64,000 nt of DNA, taken from Adiantum capillus-veneris. Taxonomy: Eukaryota; Streptophyta; Polypodiopsida; Polypodiales; Pteridaceae. The stretch lies in the NCBI GenBank assembly GCA_014529385.2, contig CM043966.1:97340087-97404086 (forward strand). The letters are read 5' to 3'. Below, one piece after another: positions 60,142 to 64,000 of this stretch (the stretch's first letter is position 1; the number at the start of each line of letters is the position of its first letter). A model generated the notes under the pieces. That model saw only the letters and a list, made by a program, of their open reading frames with translations, searched no databases and was not told where the DNA came from. The position numbers were made by a program, and so were the translations under genes.

Positions 60142-60800
60142 TTAAGTTATCATCATCTTGATGTCTGAAACCATAGATCCATTAACCATAGCACTTGCAG
60201 GATGAAGTGCTTGAGCATAAGGATTCACCCTATGTATCATCTCCTGTAAGGTTTGTAATACTTCAACATCCAAGTGTGGAACATGAAGAAGTCTACTTTG
60301 TAGCTCATGCTTTGTGTCAAAAACATACAACTGTGCAAATTGGGGAGCTCCATTACGTCCATCAAGTGTCTTTGAAGGACCAATGTTGTGATATATACAA
60401 CCATGTGCCTTAATTTTGTAAACTCCTCTTCTCTATGATATGTTTTCATCACTGTGAGCACCTAAAGAGGAAAATGCAAGTGCATTACTTTATCCACAAA
60501 TATTCTTTAAGAATTTATTGCCTCTACGTGTAGAGGATTTCATTAAATCTTTTAGTTTTGGGGGCGTCTCACTCAAAGGCAGTTAACGAATCTTGTCATC
60601 CAAGCAACAATACTTTCCTACAAAATTACGAATACTTCTTCCTTCAACCTTCCATGATACAGCTCCACAAATGGAGCATTCAAAGTCTAAGGAGACTAAC
60701 TTGTGTATCAAACACTTTCCAAATAGCATTGGTGCCATGGAAGAATTTTTCAACATGGGAGTGATGCATAGTGAGAGAAAATTGACAAACAATGTCCTGC
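60142..60800 (-). pseudogene. Helitron Rep/helicase, amino-terminal part (minus strand)
   Basis: From 60800 down, in changing frames: FECSICGAVSWKVEGRSIRN and KYCCLDDKI (the Cys-rich opening of Helitron proteins), NALAFSSLGAHSDEN, GAPQFAQLYVFDTKHELQSR, then LDVEVLQTLQEMIHRVNPYA. This is the N-terminal third in the expected order. It points away from the Rep/helicase part on the other strand, which starts at 60865. Confidence 0.72.
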
Positions 60801-60864
60801 TACCTTCATATAATTTCCCTCTTCAAACACAATTGGGGGCCCTGTTTTTTAATCTAAATAAGAA

Positions 60865-63249
60865 ATGACACTACCGAGTGTCTCTTGTGGGGTGTTAGAT
60901 TGCTCCAACAATATATTGTGGATGCATATAGCTCAATGGAAGACTCACGTTTGTTGTGGATCAGAAACTTATCATAGGACACTCCGTGCTCAGGTCTATC
61001 AGGGCTTGATTGATATGGTTCAGTCTAGGGATGCTATCAATGTTGTTTTGGGACAAACTATTGGGCGTAGAATTGGCTTTCCCTCTTCTTTTACTGGAGG
61101 ACCAAGATGCATGTGCCCATTGTACCAAGCTGCCATGGCAATTGTTTGTAAGAGGGGAAAGCTTGATCTATTCATTGCCTTTGCATGTAATCCATGATGG
61201 AGAGAAACAGAAGAAGCATTGCTTCCAGGACAAAGTGCTTTAGATTGTTTGGATCTAGCTGCATGTGTATTCTATCAAAAGTTCAAAGACATGATGCATT
61301 TGCTCATAAAAAATGTTGTCTTTGGAGATCTTGTAGGCCATGTATATGTGATTGAGTTTCAAAAGCGATGTCTTTATCATGCACATATATTGTTGATTTT
61401 AGTATTTGAGTACAAAGCAATGGAGGCATCCCACTATGATAAGTTGGTGTGCATGGAGCTCCCAGACAAAGAGCTATTTTCAGAGTTGCATAGTGTGATT
61501 ATTTGTTGCAATATTCATGAACTATGTGGTCCCTTGAGACAAGATAATGGAATTTTTTCTCAATTAAGAGTTTGCAAGCTAGACAATAGATGGGTTGTTC
61601 CATACAACCCATTTTTATCATTGAGATATCTAGCACAAATCAATGTTGAGATTTGCTCAACCTTTTCTGGTGTAAAGTATTTGTACAAGTATGTCTATAA
61701 GGGCCATGATGGAGCGATTGTGGTGCTCCAGGATGACGAAGGTGTTTTTGACAAAATTAAGAGCTATCTTGATGCAAGATATGTTTTTGCATCTAAGGCT
61801 ATTTGGATAATTTATGGTTTTGACATGCATAAAGAGAAATTTGATATCCAAAGATTGCAAGTTCATCTTACCAATTAAAATATTGTGAATTTTTTAGATT
61901 TAGATGATTTGGCAGAGTTTGTAAAGAGCAACAAAGTTAAGAAGACAACACTCCACTGAGCGGTTTGTCGTAAACCAAAATCATTCTGAGGCCCATATAC
62001 TAACATATGCTAACTTTCCTACTATGTGGGTATGGAACAAGAATTAAAAAAATTGGACACAAAGATAGTTGGGGATACCATTGGAAGAATGTACAACATT
62101 GTCCAGTGTTGGAGATGTTTACTATTTACGGATTATGCTAATCATATGTAAGGGATGCAAGTGTTATGATGACTTGCAAACATATAAAAGACATGTTTAT
62201 GCTACGTTTAAAGAGGCTTGCAATGCTAGAGGGTTACTGCAAAGTGATGAGGAGTGGATCACATTCTTGGAAGAAGCATATTTTCTTCAAACTGGATTGC
62301 AATTGCATTGATTGCTATTATATTCGTATACTGTAAGCATTATGTCCAAGAACATTGTGAGATAGGTATTTTGTGGAGCTTTTTGAAGACTATGCATATG
62401 ATTTAAACATGTGTATACTTGATGCAAGAGTAGGGCAAGAAGTTGCTAAAATTCAGGCACTTTGTAATCTGCATTCTTTGCCACAACAATACTGTAAGAG
62501 GCTCTCTGACTTTCCAGGATGCCTACAATTGATCCAAGTTTTATGTCTTTAATAGTAGTAGTGTGTTAGTAGAAGAGACTATGTATGATACTACTGAACA
62601 ATGTAGTATGGCAGAATAGATGGAAAGGTCTTTAAAAAATGGCCAATGTGACGCTTACAATTGTGTGCTACAAGAAATTGAGAAAAATAACCGCAAAATG
62701 GAGGGGTTATCTTCTTTCTAGATGGTCCACGAGGGGTCTGGAAAAACCTATCTTTATATTGCATTGCTTGCACGGGTCTGAAGTGAATGTAAGGTAGCAT
62801 CAACATGTGCATCATCAGGTATTGTAGCTTTGTTTCTTTAAAATGGAAGAACTACACATTCAAGCTGATTTAAGATTCCTCTAGAATTGAATTTAGAGTC
62901 AACATGCAATATAAAAGTGAATATCCAGCTTGTTGAATTTCTGAGAAGAGTACCAATTGTTGTACGTAAAGGTAGCCGAGTAGATATTGTGGATGTGACA
63001 CTGTGTCATTCGTACATTTGGAGACACACAAGAATAGTAAGGCTCACTCAAGATATGCGTGTGCAAGATGTAGCTGAGAAACATTATAATTTTCACATTA
63101 GGTTCTTGATATCAGTAATGGGAATATACATGATGGGGGAGTTGTGGACAATGTCACTTTGCCTACGAGTAGGTTACTTCAAAGAAACCATTAGTCAGAT
63201 CTTATTAAGAGCATCTATAGAGATATTTAGAGAGTCAAGGATCATGTAG
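60865..63249 (+). pseudogene. Helitron Rep and Pif1-like helicase part (plus strand)
   Basis: Rolling-circle replication initiator fused to a helicase. In order: LLQQYIVDAYSSMEDSRLLW, GRRIGFPSSFTGGPRCM, DLFIAFACNP, VIEFQKRCLYHAHILLIL (the HxH metal pair HAH), LDNRWVVPYNPFLSLRYLAQ and INVEICSTFSGVKYLYKYVY (catalytic Tyr pair region KYVYKG). Then FKEACNARGLLQSDEEW leads to the helicase: GSGKTYLYIALLARV (Walker A), STCASSGIVALFL, LELNLESTCNIKVN and IVRLTQDMRVQD. Several stops and frame changes. The ends (TC...CTRR with a hairpin) are not visible. Confidence 0.85.
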
Positions 63250-63287
63250 GATTCTTTAAAGATAGGGGAGTTCTTGCACCTTACAAA

Positions 63288-63513
63288 TGAAACATATACA
63301 TGTGGTAGTGATGTGTGTGAACACACTTAGGAATGTCAGGCCCTTTTTTCCTCACTAGGAGGTTTCCCCTCCGTGCATTGTATATACGCCCATCACTCAA
63401 GGGCTAACAGATCTTTCCATTGCACACTAAGTAATACACTCTTTGTTGTGTTCCTTGAGCTTCCTTTGTCTTCTCCAAGCTGTGTGTGTTTTCCTGCAAC
63501 CCTAATTCCAAAA
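63288..63513 (+). repeat. LTR of copia A family, third copy
   Basis: About 226 bp matching 51655-51884, with a decayed start (TGAAACATATACATGTGG) and end (CCCTAATTCCAAAA). A primer site with one change (TTGGTATCATAG) follows at 63515. Confidence 0.85.
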
Positions 63514-63876
63514 CTTGGTATCATAGTAGGTTGCATCCTCCCGGGCTTAGTGCACCAGCAGCTCCAACACACACCTGCTCACTTTCTTTGATTTTTGTGA
63601 GCTTTGGCAAGCGTTCGTAGGTTGACATATATTTTGAATAGCCTCGTAGAGCTTGGTATGCTCAAATTTTTTATTTGGGCTCATTTCGGCCTTCGTTTCC
63701 ATTAAAGGTAGTACTACGCATGCTATTTTGTCATTTTGTGCAAAATTTATATCAGTGTCGTTTTCTGCATAACAGATCCCGTATAGTCTCCTATGATTTG
63801 TGCTATATAGCATGTGTTGTTCCCAGTTTGTTTCTCCTCTTTTCAGAAAATTTTCACATCAGGTGTAGTATTCGCC

Positions 63877-64000
63877 ATGGCTGATAGCAACACAGATGTG
63901 TTCAAGATGTTTGCTATTGAGGACGGGTTGGATGGGGACAATTACCCTATGTGAGCTTACATGATGCAACATGTCCTTGTGTCTAAGGGAATTTGGAACA
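63877..64000 (+). pseudogene. Copia A family gag start, third copy, cut by window end
   Basis: MADSNTDVFKMFAIEDGLDG, then DNYPM, a TGA where copia A has the Trp codon TGG, then AYMMQHVLVSKGIWN to the edge of the window. The element probably continues to the right. Confidence 0.85.

Overview
The window reads as nuclear DNA of a land plant. Evidence: plant-type Ty1/copia and Ty3/gypsy LTR retrotransposons primed by initiator tRNA-Met or similar sites, a Helitron, GT-AG introns, very long (GA)n/(GT)n microsatellites, and one intact L-type lectin receptor kinase gene. The abundance of decayed elements suggests a large, repeat-rich genome. A fern or other seed-free plant is my guess, not something the sequence proves. 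Almost everything except the receptor kinase is mobile DNA, mostly broken.

Layout. 1-20100 is a three-layer nest. The outer layer is a minus-strand copia element (A) that runs off the left edge and has its 5' LTR at 19873-20100. It was interrupted twice. At 1405-10978 lies a 9.6-kb DNA transposon with ~30-bp terminal inverted repeats. At 11702-18749 lies a second copia element (B) with both LTRs, primer site, polypurine tract and a 5-bp target duplication. 20101-28500 holds decayed fragments: a Ulp1-like protease, a coiled-coil protein and a gypsy remnant. 30881-32923 (minus) is the receptor kinase. 34241-36130 is a gag-only LTR element. 36136-45452 is a minus-strand Tat/Ogre-like gypsy element with two RNase H domains. 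47798-50132 is a pseudogene of an uncharacterised family. 50809-51087 is a small array of palindromes. 51655-52440 and 63288-64000 are further copies of the copia A LTR plus gag start. 54709-60085 is a chromodomain gypsy element (minus). 60142-63249 is a Helitron split into two head-to-head halves.

The most interesting object is the TIR transposon at 1405-10978. Its left half carries, on the plus strand, a spliced transposase-like gene (1998-4873) followed by a gene (5015-5879) that starts like histone H3 (M-A-stop-TKQTAR) and ends in a gap-free H3 histone fold. Between them lies a ~190-residue acidic/basic tail that normal H3 lacks. Its right half carries, on the minus strand, two spliced genes I do not recognise (7132-8735 and 8927-10251). 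The two gene pairs converge on a spacer with two hairpins flanking a tandem duplication. A DNA transposon that carries its own H3-like histone is, as far as I know, not a standard described arrangement. Position 9 of its H3 tail is Ile instead of the Lys that silencing methyltransferases use. This copy is dead (stops and frameshifts), so any function would have to be tested on intact relatives.
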